DNA of 64,000 nt. Source: Basidiobolus meristosporus CBS 931.73 (lineage: Eukaryota > Basidiobolomycota > Basidiobolomycetes > Basidiobolales > Basidiobolaceae). The stretch lies in the NCBI GenBank assembly GCA_002104905.1, contig MCFE01000058.1:62001-126000 (forward strand). The letters run 5' to 3'. Made by a program: the position numbers and the translations under genes. Positions 55,166-64,000 of this stretch are shown piece by piece (within the stretch, counting starts at the first letter, position 1; each line of letters begins with the position of its first letter). Below the pieces are notes generated by a model. The model was not told where the DNA came from, did not search any database, and saw only the letters and a program-made list of their open reading frames with translations.

Positions 55166-56075
55166 TCAATAAAAACCTTGGGACTTGGCTCTTTCAAATA
55201 GAAGAAGCTTTCAAGGTGAAAAGAATTGCTCAATAGAGTATATTGTATTATGTAGCTTTTTACTTAGCAGATGCAGCTTTTCAGCAGTACCATAACAAGA
55301 TTAGATCTAGCACTATGATGAGATGTATTACTATCTGGATCTTCAATGGGTTTGTGTTTGAAATTCAGGATACCTCTAAGCCTTCACATTGGCAGACACT
55401 GCTAAGAAGAAAGCTGAAGACACTGAGACAGACAGGAGTTGCTCAGGAATACCTCTATAAGTAATGATGTCTACTTGGACAGACTTAAGAAATGAACCCC
55501 CTTGCTCAAGATGAATACCTAATTGATGGGCTGACTGAAAGGACTTGCAAGGAAGTAAATAATTACAGACCTCAAACTATTGAAGAAGCCACTAAGATTG
55601 CCATCAACTGTGACTCAGCCATGTTTGGAGTTGGAAAGCCTAGAGTGGCTAATCAGAAAAGCTATAATCACTTTAAAGATGACAATCAGAAGTAGTGTTA
55701 ATGTAACTTGTCACTATGCAGAAGAATTCTATCTCAGAAGAATGTAACATCCCAACTCAGAAGAATGCAAGAAGAAAGAACTTTGTTTCAATTATCACCA
55801 GCATGGGCACATCTCATGGTACTGCCCTTGGAGAAATAATGCACACCAGTCAACAAGAACATTCAGACATACTGAGGCCCAAGAACATAGTGAAGTGGAG
55901 GATGAACTTGAAGAACACTCAGAACTCACTTTCAATGTGAGAGAATAGTACCTATCACAAGTGGACTCAAACTCAGGGAAACTATTATACTTGAATGGTG
56001 TGATCAATGGAGTACCTGTCAAATTATGATTGAATCAGGAGCATCACACAATTACATGCCTGAAAAACAACCTTG
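55166..56075 (+). pseudogene. Gypsy G2 gag and protease, broken
   Basis: Begins inside gag (NKNLGTWLFQIEEAFKVKR) without LTR or start. It continues FYLADAAFQQYHNKIRSSTMM, QTLLRRKLKTLRQTGVAQEY, the ERTCKEVNNYRPQTIEEA block (55492-55695), a zinc knuckle area near 55780 and the protease at about 56025, where the motif is IESGASHNYM (Asp changed to Glu). The join to P4 shares AGTCAAT with both partners. Confidence 0.8.
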
Positions 56076-57190
56076 AAAGCAGGAATCAACTTGGAACCTA
56101 CCAAATCAGTTCAAGTCTCAACAGCTGATGGGAACTCTCAGATAAACAACCGTATTACTCAGCCAGTGGGAATGAAGATCAATGACTACAAAGAAGACCT
56201 GCTGGCCTACATATTTGGAAACTGCAAATTTACCTGGTACTTTGAAAGCCATGGCTATTCAGCCATAATCCATCAATCAAATGAAGTATTCATGCAACTC
56301 AGATCCATAACGCAACCCAATTTATCTGTTACTATGGGCCTGACTGGAATTCAACTTTGTCAGATTCTGTGTGTTAGACACAAATAAACTTAGCAAGACA
56401 TATTTCTTTAGAGCATTTAGGAAAGGGACACAGATGTAACTCATGGCAGATATACTGGATGATTCCTTTATCTCAGTTCCACAGAAAGTTTGGACTCTTT
56501 TGAAGGAATATGCAGATGTGTTTCCAAAAGAGCTTGTAAGTCTACTACCAGTCAGAGAGGTGGATCATGCCATTGACACAGGAGATAGCTCCCCCCCCCT
56601 GTGAGCACAACATCCTGCAGGATGAGTCCAGTGGAGCTGGAAGAGATGAAGATACAAATTGATCAACTATATGTGCAAGACTACATTAGGCCCAGTAAGT
56701 CACCTTGGAGAGCACCAGTACTTTTTGAGAAAAAGAAGGATGGAGCACTTTGGAAATGCGTTGACTACAGAGCCCTCAACTCATTCACTGTGAAGAATAA
56801 GTACCCCATACCTTGTATTGATGAGCTTTTGGACTAACTCAATGCAGCCACCATATTCAGCAAGATTGACCTCACAACAAGATACAACCAGATTAGGGTG
56901 AAGCCAGAAGGCATCCCTAGGACAGCATTCAGGACCAGATATGGACACTGCAACTACATAGTCATGAACTTTGGCCTCACTAATGCCCCTGTAACAATCA
57001 TAACCTTGAAGCAAACTATCTTCCAGGAATACTTTGACATGTTTGTGGTAATCAACCTAGATGGCATATTGGTATAAAGTATGACAGAAGAGGGCCACTT
57101 AGTATACATTGAGAAGGTCTTGAAGAAGCTAAGAGGGAACAAGCTTCAGAACAAGCTAGCAGGGTGCAAGCTCTTCAAGGAACGCAGTGA
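56076..57190 (+). pseudogene. Gypsy G2 reverse transcriptase, broken
   Basis: Motifs: [47 protein letters not shown] (56601-56837) and YGHCNYIVMNFGLTNAPV. The catalytic loop reads NLDGILV, so both Tyr and the second Asp are lost. A run of nine C at 56591-56599 shifts the frame just before RT. RT is truncated near 57190, where the copy jumps into RNase H. Confidence 0.82.
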
Positions 57191-58334
57191 ATAAGCCAAA
57201 AATATGATGGTAAGGAACACCTGGTGGCTTTTGAGTTCAAGAAACAAAACTCAGCCAAACAAAACTATCCAGTACATGAGACAAAGATGCTTGCCATAAT
57301 ACACTGCCTAAAGACATGCATATGCTACATTGAAGGATTCAAGTGCACTGTGAAGACTGATCATGCCTCACTCAAGTATATATTTACTCAGAAGGTACTC
57401 TCCAGAAGAATGACAAGATGAAGTCAATACATTCAGCAATTTGACTTGGAGATTGTCAACTGCCCTGGGAAAAACAACACTGTTGCCAATGCTGTATCAA
57501 GACTAGAACAAGTTGCACTACTCAACTCTGTGCATGAGTCAGATAGGTTCAGCCTATTACCAAAGTATTTGGAGGACCAAATCATTCCTAATGAGGTGGA
57601 TGCATATATCAAGAAGAGAATCCTGGAAAAAGCCAGCAGATCTGTAGTACAGCATGAAGCAATCTCCCAAGTTGTTTATGGAGGCACTATAACCCCTTGC
57701 TCATTTGTCAATTGTCTGAGTTTAATGCATAAGCTAAACAACAAATATTGACATCTAGGAACTGAAGGAATCTATAGCCTGGCAAAAGCCAGTGTGTGCT
57801 GGCTTGGAATGAAACAAGATATTGAAAAGCTACTGAAAACATGCCCAGGTTGCCAAACCCACTAAGGCCAACTTCAGATAATTGCTGAACTCCTTTCCTG
57901 GAGCCTGTAAGATCATTTGAGAGATGGTAACTGATTGATTAAAAGACTGCCAGCCTCCAGGAAATGCTACTTTGGATTGTAGTAGCAATTGGCCATGCAA
58001 CTAAATGGCCAGTAGTTATAGCTGTATCTGTAATCTGTTAGCAGGAAGTTGCAAGTTTCATCTACAAGGAGATTCTATTAATGTCTGGATGCCCTGTGGA
58101 AATTGTATCTGATAGAGGAGCAAATGTTACAGCCAAAGCATTGAAAGCTTACCTGGAAATGCTGAAGATCAAACATCTGAAAGCTTTGGCATAGCACCCT
58201 AGTACTAATGAAGTAACTGAGCAGCTTAATGGAGTATTTTGAAAAATGCTGATTAGCTATGCTAATGGGGCTATAAGTAGATGTGATGCATATTTTGGCT
58301 AACCACTGTTTGCCACAGAGTCTGGGTGCATTTT
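57191..58334 (+). pseudogene. Gypsy G2 RNase H and integrase, broken
   Basis: RNase H resumes mid-domain (KEHLVAFEFKKQNS, NYPVHETKMLAIIHCLKT, KTDHASLKYIFTQK, 57224-57421), then ANAVSRLEQVALLNSV (57446-57751) and integrase with HKLNNKY, CPGCQTH, a damaged first Asp region, SDRGANVTAKA (second Asp present, about 58110) and TNEVTEQLNG (Glu present). It ends at about 58334 with YANGAISRCDAYF. About 300 bases around the RT-RNase H junction are missing relative to G1. No LTRs. Confidence 0.82.
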
Positions 58335-59090
58335 GCTACCTACATCCTCTGGAATATTTACCTACTTCTCATCATTGAACTCCAGAGCGTTGTTGATTGT
58401 CAATGCCTTCTGATACTTAGATCTTAGTATTAAGGTTTCAGACTATTCCTCCTGTATTATGATAAGGTTTTTGTAGACTTTATTTTTGGGCACTGTTGCT
58501 GGGATTCAAAGACTTCTTAGAGCTCCTGTACTGTTACATCTGTTCCTGGGATACTGATTGCTCCATATATGCTATCTGCACATCCTGTCCCTGGACACCT
58601 CCCTGATTTCTCTTTCCCATTGTATGCCTTGGTACAAGTTAATAGTGTACTTGCTAACACTGGTAGTGTAAATATTATGACAGGCATTTGCTAGTCTTCC
58701 ATGAGAGGCACTGCATTTGCTGTATTCTTATCAGCCTTGGGATTGTGACTTGCTTACAGCACTGCAGAGCTGCTTAGTTGCCTACTTGACTGAGAGCCTG
58801 AGGAGTTTGCATCAATCCCTACAGTGGACACACAGTCAAGATTGCCTTTCTTTGATTTAGTACACCTTGCTGTACCAAACTTCAAAGCAGGCTGTTGTCT
58901 AACCTTCCTTCTGCTGCTGTTGGCAGTGGGGTTTGGTTGGGAACCAGACATTTTGCTTGAACTTCTGGAGGCATATCTCTTGAGCCAGTCAAATCAAAGG
59001 ACAAAAAGTGCTACCTATTCCAATGTATGTGATGCCAGAACTTTATTTTTGATGCTTACTATAGTGTATCAACATTGAATCTTACATACT
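58335..59090 (-). pseudogene. P3 fragment: accessory-gene 5' half and spacer
   Basis: The minus strand starts MSGSQPNPTANSSRRKVRQQ at 58951, with ATG intact, and runs to NSSGSQSSRQLSSSAVL before a stop. The sequence continues to about 58335 in broken frames and matches P1 4140-4680 (NTANAVPLMEDQQ, VLAST). Upstream, 58952-59085 matches the P1 spacer (3825-3960). This copy shows where the P1 gene originally began. It ends in gypsy G2 on one side and near the MITE on the other. Confidence 0.72.
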
Positions 59091-59140
59091 GTATGTGCAA
59101 TGTCTTAAATGCTGTAAAACTTGTCATTCCATCAGTATAT

Positions 59141-59353
59141 TAGACTTGTTCCATCATTCCTGCTGATCATAGTGCCCAACAGTCCCATAGCATGCCAGAT
59201 GGTGCCTGATCATGTCTCAGAGTGCCAGATGGGGCCATACAGTGCCAATTTGACATCAAAATTGACATGCATATGACCCTAAAATATCAAATTAATAACA
59301 AAATATACAGCACTCTCTAGCACTATGATCAATGGCACAATGGAACAAGTCTA
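59141..59353. mobile_element. MITE-like element with 14-base inverted repeats
   Basis: Perfect terminal inverted repeats TAGACTTGTTCCAT (59141-59154) and ATGGAACAAGTCTA (59340-59353) bound 213 bases without a frame. The interior has repeated short motifs (AGTGCC, GCCAGATGG, ATGCCAGA). The right end extended outward (TTAATAGACTTG ...) matches the sequence starting at 24556. A target duplication is not clear; TA or TTA are possible. Confidence 0.6.
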
Positions 59354-61010
59354 TTAACCTAATTTAGCAACTTTGATCACTGCCTACAAATCTTAGAGAA
59401 TACCAATCAAATTATATGTTGGGATCTACCTAAAATATTCTCTCTCATATTTCAGATTCCCACAACAAAAACATTCTGACAGTTGTCCAAACAGCCCCAA
59501 ACTTTTCACACATGCCAATGCAACTTTCCCAAGCATATTCCATGGTTTGCTATACCAAGACCATGTAACATTATAAAACTGCTTTACACCCAATAGATCT
59601 TCAAGTGAAACCACATGATCTACTAATTCTCCAAATCACTTCCAATATCTGTTGGCTGATGAGATGGAATCTATAAGTGTGGTGTACTGACTTTGGGGCA
59701 TCCCAACACCTTACACTTCTGTAAGAACCTTTTATCTAGTATCAAAATATTCCAATTAAGGTTTTCATGGGTGACAATTGGGCATTTGATGCAGTTGGAG
59801 AAGGATCTATTTAAGTCAATCTTACAAGCAGTGAAGGAAGCCACACACTCACCCTCAAAGAAGTACTTTATCTACCAGCAATAGCCAAGAGCCTACTATC
59901 TTTAATTATGGCCACTGCAGAAGGATTCAGTTTCAAGCTTTACTACTCTGGAAGCAGGATTGCTGATCCAAATGATGCCTATATTCCTTTGGGTATCAGT
60001 GATCAGAATTTTCACAAGTAGACTAATATTCCTTAATTTTTGGAAGCCAGCATAAGTAAAATAAATGTAGATATAAATAGGCTCTAGCTCAGGTGATTTG
60101 GATATATCACTCTTGTAGTTTACCCAAAATTATCAAAGATCAGCTGATTTCAGAGCAAAAAATGATCCCCTCCAAGTTTGAAGCACGGTGAATCCTGCTT
60201 TTATTGGAAACAAGTCAGACAGCTCATCACATGCTCTGGGTCAATCAAAATAAGAAAAAATAAGCTTTGATTCACCTCAGTCTGTGTGAATCTATGCAAG
60301 AAGTATCCTTAGGGAGGATCAAGTACTCAATCACTTTATTGATGCTTATACAAGATACATGTGGGTCTACTTCTTGGAAAGCAAGGAAAAGGCTCTGACT
60401 AGGCTCCATGCAATCTAAGCCAAGATGGAGTGAGGAACAGGTATAAAAACTAACAAAATATGCTTTGACCATGGTGCAGAATGTACCTCACAACTGTTCA
60501 TTCACTTCTACTAAATCTGTGGGATAAAGCAAGATAAAACTGTACCATACTTCCAGCAGCAAAATGTGGTTGAAGAATACTCAAACAGATTACTAACTTA
60601 TATTGCACAATCTAAGTTCCATGATCATAAATTTTGCTATGATGCTTTGAGGGAATGTATTGCTATAAATCTGCACCTTAACAATAAGAGTTACAACAGA
60701 GCACTGGGCAATCCTACTCCATTGATGGTGTGATATAGATATGGACCAAGTTTAAAGCATTTAAGAATACTTGGGTGCACAGCAAGTCCTAATAAACTGT
60801 CCAGAAGTCAATCAAAGTTTGAGCCAAAAAGTGTAAGTGCATATTTTTGAGCTACAACATTAAGTGTAAGTGATTCTGACTCTAGAATACCAAAGCAAAA
60901 AGCTGACAAAGTCCAGGAGTAAGTCAATGCATGAAAGCTCAAAATATTCATAACATTTCCTTCAGGTGGTGACAAAAACCTGATCTCAAATCCACCTATT
61001 ATTAGGATGG
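59354..61010 (+). pseudogene. Copia A4 remnant: LTR part, gag bit, protease to integrase
   Basis: 59354-59650 is an A LTR lacking its first about 40 bases. It is followed directly by a scrap of gag (VGWADEMESISV-like), then protease (MGDNWAFDAVGEGS), a linker, integrase zinc region (60060-60220) and core (VDAYTRYMWVYFLES, then QQNVVEEYSNRL, to 60750). The first Asp region reads IDAYTR, with one Asp lost. At 61010 the phrase NLISNPPIIRM is cut by P2. Large deletions remove most of gag. Confidence 0.8.
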
Positions 61011-61689
61011 CCCTATGCAAAATAATTTGGTGCTGCTGGTGGTTTCATTCCAGATCAGCCATCAGGATCCCATTGTGAGACCATCAGAATATTGGCAGCT
61101 TGGAAGTAATGACCCTCTACACAAGCTAATGGTGGGATCACAGAAGCATGTGGCTAATCTTACTGCCAAATAAAGTTTAAAAACTTGACAGTGATTGATT
61201 GGTGTTCTGACAAGAGTTGAATTGTATTGTTGCCATCTTTATGGGCTCTACAGCTATTTTGAGTGGATTTAGCCAACCAGCATGTGCAATAGCATAATGT
61301 GACAAGATACTTGGCGGAATTTTGATTGCCTCATTGAAAGCTTCTATTGGCATTTTAATGGCAGTATGGCAGCCTACAGCTGGTTCTGTGTAATGCTACC
61401 ATACCTAATTGCCAAGTGGTACTTCCTTTCTCTACCTCCCCTTGCACAATTCAAATATTCCACTGTAGAATTATCCCTCCTTATTTGCTTACCCTCTACT
61501 ACCTTGGATATTCCACTTATAGTTTGAATCAAAAGAAGCCATGGCCTTCTGCTAACTAAACTATACAAATGCATACACCTGCCATAATTGACATTCTTTT
61601 ATTACCTCAAATTTACGGTTTTTTAGTGTGATACTTGCAAAGTGGCCATATATCTTGTACTGCTGGTAAAATATACATCTTGCAAATAT
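61011..61689. other. P2 subterminal region
   Basis: No gene. Aligns with P1 794-1470 throughout (CCAGATCAGCC, GGCAGCTTGGAA, CAAATAAAG, CTACCTCCC). Confidence 0.7.
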
Positions 61690-62038
61690 TGTTGTAAAAA
61701 TTTGTATTTCCACCTAAATATTCACCTAACTTAGTCACTTAGATCATCACCTTCAAATCCTAGAGAATACTGACCAAATTCCTTGTTGGGATTTACTTAG
61801 AATATTTTCACCAAAATACCAGGTACCCAGAACATGAAAATTCTCAAAGTTGTCCAAACAGCCCCAAACTTTGCACACATGTTCTTGGGACCTTCCTTAA
61901 CCTATTCTACGTGTTTGTAATGCCAAGACCAGGTAAAAGTATAAATACTACTTTTACATTCAATAAATCATTAAGTGAAAACCACATAATCTACTTGTTC
62001 TCCCAATCACTTCCAATATCTCCAAGACTCTTACAACA
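61690..62038 (+). repeat. Solo LTR of copia family A in P2
   Basis: 349 bases, TGTTGTAAAAATTTG to CTTACAACA, with the perfect 5-base duplication AATAT (61685-61689 and 62039-62043). P1 at about 1460-1475 shows the empty site. By eye it differs from the A5 LTR at about a dozen positions. Confidence 0.95.
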
Positions 62039-62043
62039 AATAT

Positions 62044-63066
62044 GTGTAATTGTTGCCACTTCTGCCATGAATACCCCATGAATATCCGTAAAGAACATCT
62101 TGGTATTTAGCCAATATATTCCTTCTCCCTGCTGGATTCTAGTCCTCCTAATAGGTGCACTCTGGCTCTTACTTGTGTGAATTCTATATTGTATGGTGTA
62201 AAAGCTGGCTTGCAGCCAAGAGAAACCTAGCATACTGTTGTTAAGTCTTCTTAATAAAAATTGGCTGCTTGTTGCATCCAGCCCAACTTTGCACCACATA
62301 AATAATTATGCATGCATTGGAGCTGCTTAGCCTCTTAATGTCATAGGCATAGGTGTCTCCATTTGCTCATTTGTCCTATTATTCTCCAGCTCTTCCTTGT
62401 TGTCCTACATGTGACAAATCATCACATCCATGATGGACTTGAAGGTAATGATGTTGATAAGATTGGGATACTGTAGGACATGCAACTTGACTTGTCTTTC
62501 TATCTCCCAACACATCTGCTCCATGGGAAGCTCACAAAAAGTAAAGCAAGGCTCAATATTTTTCACACATCAAGCAAGATGGCAAGGAGAATGGAAACAT
62601 TAGCACTAGAGATCTACCTGTGCAGCTTTATACTTGTAGTATAGCCAATCAAATCCTGTCCAAATTCTTTGCACAAAAGCTGTAGATGTGGCAAATTGGC
62701 AGCTGTCATCTGCTTCTGGATCAATATTGCATGTCTACATATGACTTCCAATGCTTCTAATATATTCTAGGTATAAACTGTTTCAGAAGGCCACTTGATT
62801 AAATACCTTGCCAGTCCATCCAGTCCATACATCTGTATTGTTGCATATGCATATGAATACTGATTAAAGTCTATGAGAAGTACATTGAGTAACATATACT
62901 CTGTGATATTCTACCAACTCTTTCAGGTTACTCTGGCTTCTCAAAGGGTTCATTTAGCTTTAATTGCCCTATGTACAACTTGGTCAGCATTATAGCAGTA
63001 TTATTGAAAGGAAATGCATTGCTCCCAGTGAAAAGCTCTTGCCCCAACAGATACCCTCTATCTTAA
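62044..63066 (-). pseudogene. Tnp2 transposase C-terminal remnant (P2)
   Basis: The minus-strand frame 62299-61991 (SWLQASFYTIQYRIHTSKSQSAPIRRTRIQQGEGIYWLNTK) is almost the same as P1 1662-1405. Further up, 62480-62730 matches the P1 FWEFPMERM block region with stops. The N-terminal half and core are deleted at 63066. Confidence 0.72.
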
Positions 63067-63509
63067 GTGACTCCTACTGAATTCCATCATAACCAAGAAG
63101 AATTATCAATAAGTAAACAGCTGTTTTCACAGGAGTTGGAAGAGCAGCCATTTGAGCTACACTCTAGTGAGGTAGATGAGTTTGCAGAGAAAGGTTATTT
63201 GTCTACCATAGCCTCCATGCGCTTCATTATTGACAGAGTGGAGATTGCACTGACAAATAAAGCAGCAAAACCAAGAACTCAAAAGGTTATCACAATGCCT
63301 TCAGTGGAGCTTTGGAACATTAACAGGCGCTCCAAGAGGTTGAAGCACTTCTTCAAGAAGAGTGCACAAGAAAACTCACTTGAGTATTGTAAGGTCTTAC
63401 TGTATAGACTTGCAGATAAGGTACTAGACCTTGCAGTACCAGCCAATAACCAGGATGTATGGAAACCAGTGAATGAACAGTGGCATATGGCCGTAGGGAT
63501 GGTGCCAAA
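63067..63509 (+). pseudogene. P accessory gene, C-terminal part (P2)
   Basis: A long frame reads HHNQEELSISKQLFSQELEEQ, HSSEVDEFAEKGYLS, then MPSVELWNINRRSKRLKHFFKKSAQE and DKVLDLAVPANNQDVW. It aligns with P1 6480-6876 and continues 33 bases beyond the point where H interrupts P1. It is open for nearly 150 codons, better kept than in P1, and is cut by the A5 LTR. Function unknown; the Lys/Arg-rich HFFKKS region is conserved between copies. Confidence 0.6.
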
Positions 63510-63858
63510 TGTTGTAAAAATTTGTATTTCCACCTAAATATTCACCTGACTTAGTCACTTAGATCAACACCTTCAAATCCAAGAGAAAACTGACCAAATT
63601 CCTTGTTGGGATTTACTTGGAATATTTTCACCAAAATACCAGGTACCCAGAACATGAAAATTATCAAAGTTGTCCAAACAGCCCCAAACTTTGCACACAT
63701 GCTCTTGGGACCTTCCTTAACCTATTCTACATGTTTGTAATGCCAAGACTAGGTAAAAGTATAAATATCACTTTTACATTCAATAAATCAATGAGTGAAA
63801 ACCACATAATCTACTTGTTCTCCCAATCACTTCCAATATCTCCAAGACTCTTACAACA
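63510..63858 (+). repeat. 5' LTR of A5
   Basis: 349 bases, TGTTGTAAAAATTTG to CTTACAACA. Confidence 0.93.
63760..63787 (+). promoter_or_regulatory. A LTR TATA box and poly(A) signal
   Basis: TATAAATA at 63760-63767 followed by AATAAA at 63782-63787; the pair is shared by the other A LTRs. Confidence 0.6.
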
Positions 63859-63871
63859 GGTTATGAGCCCC
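63859..63871 (+). other. A5 primer-binding site
   Basis: GGTTATGAGCCCC directly after the LTR, as in A2. Confidence 0.65.
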
Positions 63872-63889
63872 AAGCTCTCACTCTCTGCA

Positions 63890-64000
63890 ATGTCTACTAC
63901 TGCTATTACTGGAATTTTTCCCTCTGCTGAAAAGTTGGATGGATCAAACTACCAAGTGTGGAAGGTGAAGATGAAGATGCTGCTACAAGAAAGAGGCCTT
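63890..64000 (+). CDS. Copia A5 gag, N-terminus (runs off window)
   Basis: ATG at 63890, 31 bases after the LTR, opens 37 codons without a break to the last base. The start is MSTTAITGIFPSAEKLDG, then SNYQVWKVKMKMLLQERGL. This is the Gag N-terminus with the YxxW-K-MxxLL pattern of copia capsids. A2 has the same start with small changes and an early break. Confidence 0.85.
   Translation, partial: MSTTAITGIFPSAEKLDGSNYQVWKVKMKMLLQERGL

Larger units (their letters stand above)
61011..63509. mobile_element. P2: internally deleted Tnp2-type transposon
   Basis: Starts CCCTATGCAAAATAATTTGG inside A4. It holds the subterminal region, a solo A LTR (61690-62038), the end of the transposase on the minus strand (62044-63066) and the last part of the accessory gene on the plus strand (63067-63509). 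At about 63066 the sequence jumps from the equivalent of P1 2495 to P1 6480, so about 2.9 kb of P sequence (not counting the solo H LTR) is missing. A5 inserts at 63510; the right end lies beyond the window. Confidence 0.75.
63510..64000 (+). mobile_element. Start of copia element A5
   Basis: 5' LTR (63510-63858), primer-binding site and an open gag start, then the window ends. It lies in P2. No defect is visible in the part shown, so this may be a young copy. Confidence 0.9.

Noticed and set aside
1-64000. CRISPR array
   Set aside because: No short direct repeats with regular spacers; all repeats are LTRs or transposon copies.
1-64000. tRNA or rRNA genes
   Set aside because: Primer-binding sites give tRNA-like stretches of 12-18 bases, but I found no cloverleaf or rRNA core sequence.
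1-64000. Viral or endogenous-virus origin
   Set aside because: Gag-Pol order (protease, integrase, RT in A and B; protease, RT, integrase in G) and lack of an envelope frame identify ordinary LTR retrotransposons.

Overview
This window looks like a repeat-filled stretch of a fungal nuclear genome. Nearly everything I can recognise is a retrotransposon or DNA transposon, almost all of it decayed, inserted one inside another. I see no rRNA or tRNA gene, no CRISPR array and no convincing intact host gene. The presence of Ty1/copia and Ty3/gypsy elements, a Tnp2-type (CACTA/Plavaka-like) DNA transposon and a PIF/Harbinger-type transposase suggests a filamentous fungus, most likely a basidiomycete. 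That placement is inference. CpG is almost absent (two in bases 1-600, none in 51001-51600), as expected for DNA under long CpG methylation and deamination.

I use working family names. A and B are copia families with LTRs of about 348 and 369 bp. G is a gypsy family with 368 bp LTRs. H is a second gypsy family with LTRs of about 1.07 kb. P is the Tnp2-type DNA transposon, which carries a divergently transcribed accessory gene.

Layout. 1-20360 is one plus-strand A element (A1) broken twice. The first break is a P element (P1, 794-6876), which itself carries an inverted solo H LTR (5110-6181) and a truncated H element (6877-about 11750). The second is a complete minus-strand A element (A2, 15296-19971, target duplication GAATT). 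20361-24557 is a minus-strand A element (A3) carrying two solo LTRs. 24558-26173 is unassigned and contains one 213-codon open frame. 26174-35009 is a plus-strand B element (B2) whose own 5' LTR is split by the best-preserved element here, minus-strand B1 (26314-30999, target duplication TATTC). 35010-39413 is a mosaic of gypsy integrase pieces, a deleted B element (B3), a Harbinger-type transposase fragment and an unrecognised open frame. 39414-43883 is a near-full-length minus-strand B element (B4). 43884-48095 holds a deleted minus-strand G element (G3) and an inverted duplicate of its integrase segment (G4). 48097-55165 is a P fragment (P4) split by a full-length G element (G1, 48387-53319). 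55166-58334 is an LTR-less G copy (G2). 58335-59090 is a P accessory-gene fragment (P3), followed by a small MITE-like element (59141-59353) and an A remnant (A4). 61011-63509 is an internally deleted P element (P2) with a solo A LTR. 63510-64000 is the intact start of another A element (A5) that runs off the window.

How it fits together. Target duplications and empty-site comparisons between copies give insertion order: A1 is older than P1 and A2; P1 is older than its H insertions; B2 is older than B1; P4 is older than G1; P2 is older than its A LTR and A5. B1 keeps all the catalytic motifs I looked for, with only a few stops. Most other copies have lost a protease aspartate, an RT YxDD residue or large blocks. 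The main candidate for new biology is the P family: a zinc-finger Tnp2 transposase transcribed away from an accessory protein I do not recognise, which has a coiled-coil stretch, a conserved central block and a basic stretch, seen in several diverged copies.
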